DNA from: Treponema sp.
GTDB taxonomy: Bacteria > Spirochaetota > Spirochaetia > Treponematales > Breznakiellaceae
Reading direction: 5' to 3'
Length of the DNA: 33,552 nt
Assembly: GCA_009787835.1 (NCBI GenBank)
Contig: WQSN01000031.1
Span: 1-33,552 of the forward strand
Shown: in pieces, positions 33,444 through 33,552 of the stretch
Position numbering within the stretch: the first letter of the stretch is position 1
Layout of the letters: each line of letters begins with the position of its first letter
Made by a program: the position numbers and the translations under genes
The notes under the pieces: generated by a model
Database searches by the model: none
The model's input: the letters and a program-made list of their open reading frames with translations, nothing else
What the model was told of the DNA's origin: nothing

Positions 33444-33474
33444 ATTATTATTTAATAGCCAGTTTTATTGTCAA
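33444..33474 (-). promoter_or_regulatory. Possible promoter of the sugar-binding protein gene
   Basis: On the minus strand TTGACA (33474-33469), then AATAAT-like bases (33449-33444) with a long 19-base spacer. The position just after the regulator gene's stop makes an independent promoter plausible. Confidence 0.4.
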
Positions 33475-33477
33475 ATA

Positions 33478-33552
33478 TTAATCTTCTTTTTGTAGACTGC
33501 CGGGTGTTTTCCTGTAAAATTTTTTAAATACTTTATAAAAATGAGCCGGATA
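33478..33552 (-). CDS. AraC-family regulator, C-terminal 24 residues only
   Basis: The window's right edge cuts this gene. The visible end, translated leftwards from 33552, is YPAHFYKVFKKFYRKTPGSL followed by QKED and a stop at 33478-33480. This is the end of the second helix-turn-helix of AraC/YesN-type proteins (consensus YFSRVFKKxxGxSPxxYR; here HFYKVFKKFYRKTPGSL). It would control carbohydrate uptake, such as the sugar-binding protein that follows about 120 bases later in the same direction. Nothing of the sensor or receiver part is visible. Confidence 0.8.
   Translation of the reverse strand, partial: YPAHFYKVFKKFYRKTPGSLQKED

Overview
The window looks like a chromosomal segment of a spirochaete close to Treponema, probably a host- or gut-associated species. 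Five large surface lipoproteins carry short spirochaete-like lipoboxes (SGC, ASC, IGC, AAC, TTC). The window also holds BspA-type leucine-rich repeats, an aspartate/diaminopimelate operon, a GGNGT/PKTIDND-type phosphofructokinase, an FtsK translocase and small toxin-antitoxin loci. The taxonomic call is inference from gene content; there is no rRNA or other marker here.

Layout. 1-1065: a toxin-antitoxin pair reading off the left edge, a remnant of an Rpn-type nuclease/transposase gene, and a poorly explained GC-rich stretch. 1066-8159 (minus, locus A): a leaderless-looking gene for a caspase-like protease fused to an outer-membrane beta-barrel, then two surface lipoproteins (an Ig/MBG-like one and a BspA-type LRR one). 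8299-10060: a phosphodiester glycosidase lipoprotein and a YesL-like membrane protein, convergent. 10196-17104 (plus): a DUF4062 protein, a TonB-dependent receptor, and lysC-dapB-dapA for lysine/diaminopimelate synthesis. 17123-18814 (minus): a GH13 alpha-glucosidase. 18983-25501 (locus B): two divergent operons from one promoter region, two surface lipoproteins leftwards, and a CsgG-like/beta-barrel protein plus a fibronectin-III lipoprotein rightwards, each closed by a terminator-like hairpin. 25626-26148: a decayed brnT toxin followed by an intact brnA antitoxin, with a perfect palindromic operator. 26175-30618: ftsK, a small cysteine-rich protein, a DUF554 membrane protein and 6-phosphofructokinase. 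30742-32078: an SPFH-domain protein with a ribbon-helix-helix partner behind a 26-bp perfect palindrome. 32080-33552: a sugar-binding lipoprotein of an ABC transporter and the last codons of an AraC-type regulator.

The most interesting signal is that loci A and B, about 10 kb apart, are assembled from the same modules. The same C-terminal beta-barrel is attached to a caspase in A and to a CsgG-like domain in B. In both loci a lipoprotein with a shared C-terminal domain ('X') is followed 12-13 bp later by a lipoprotein with a shared ~200-residue N-terminal module ('Y'). In both loci the barrel gene is followed at once by a lipoprotein with a near-identical post-lipobox motif (C-V/A-L-G/E-G-D/N-I-E-x-x-R-D). 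This suggests an undescribed outer-membrane barrel plus lipoprotein surface-display or sensing system with exchangeable periplasmic and surface domains. A second theme is that several genes have a near-consensus promoter whose -10 box lies only 6-7 bases before the start codon, which predicts leaderless mRNAs.
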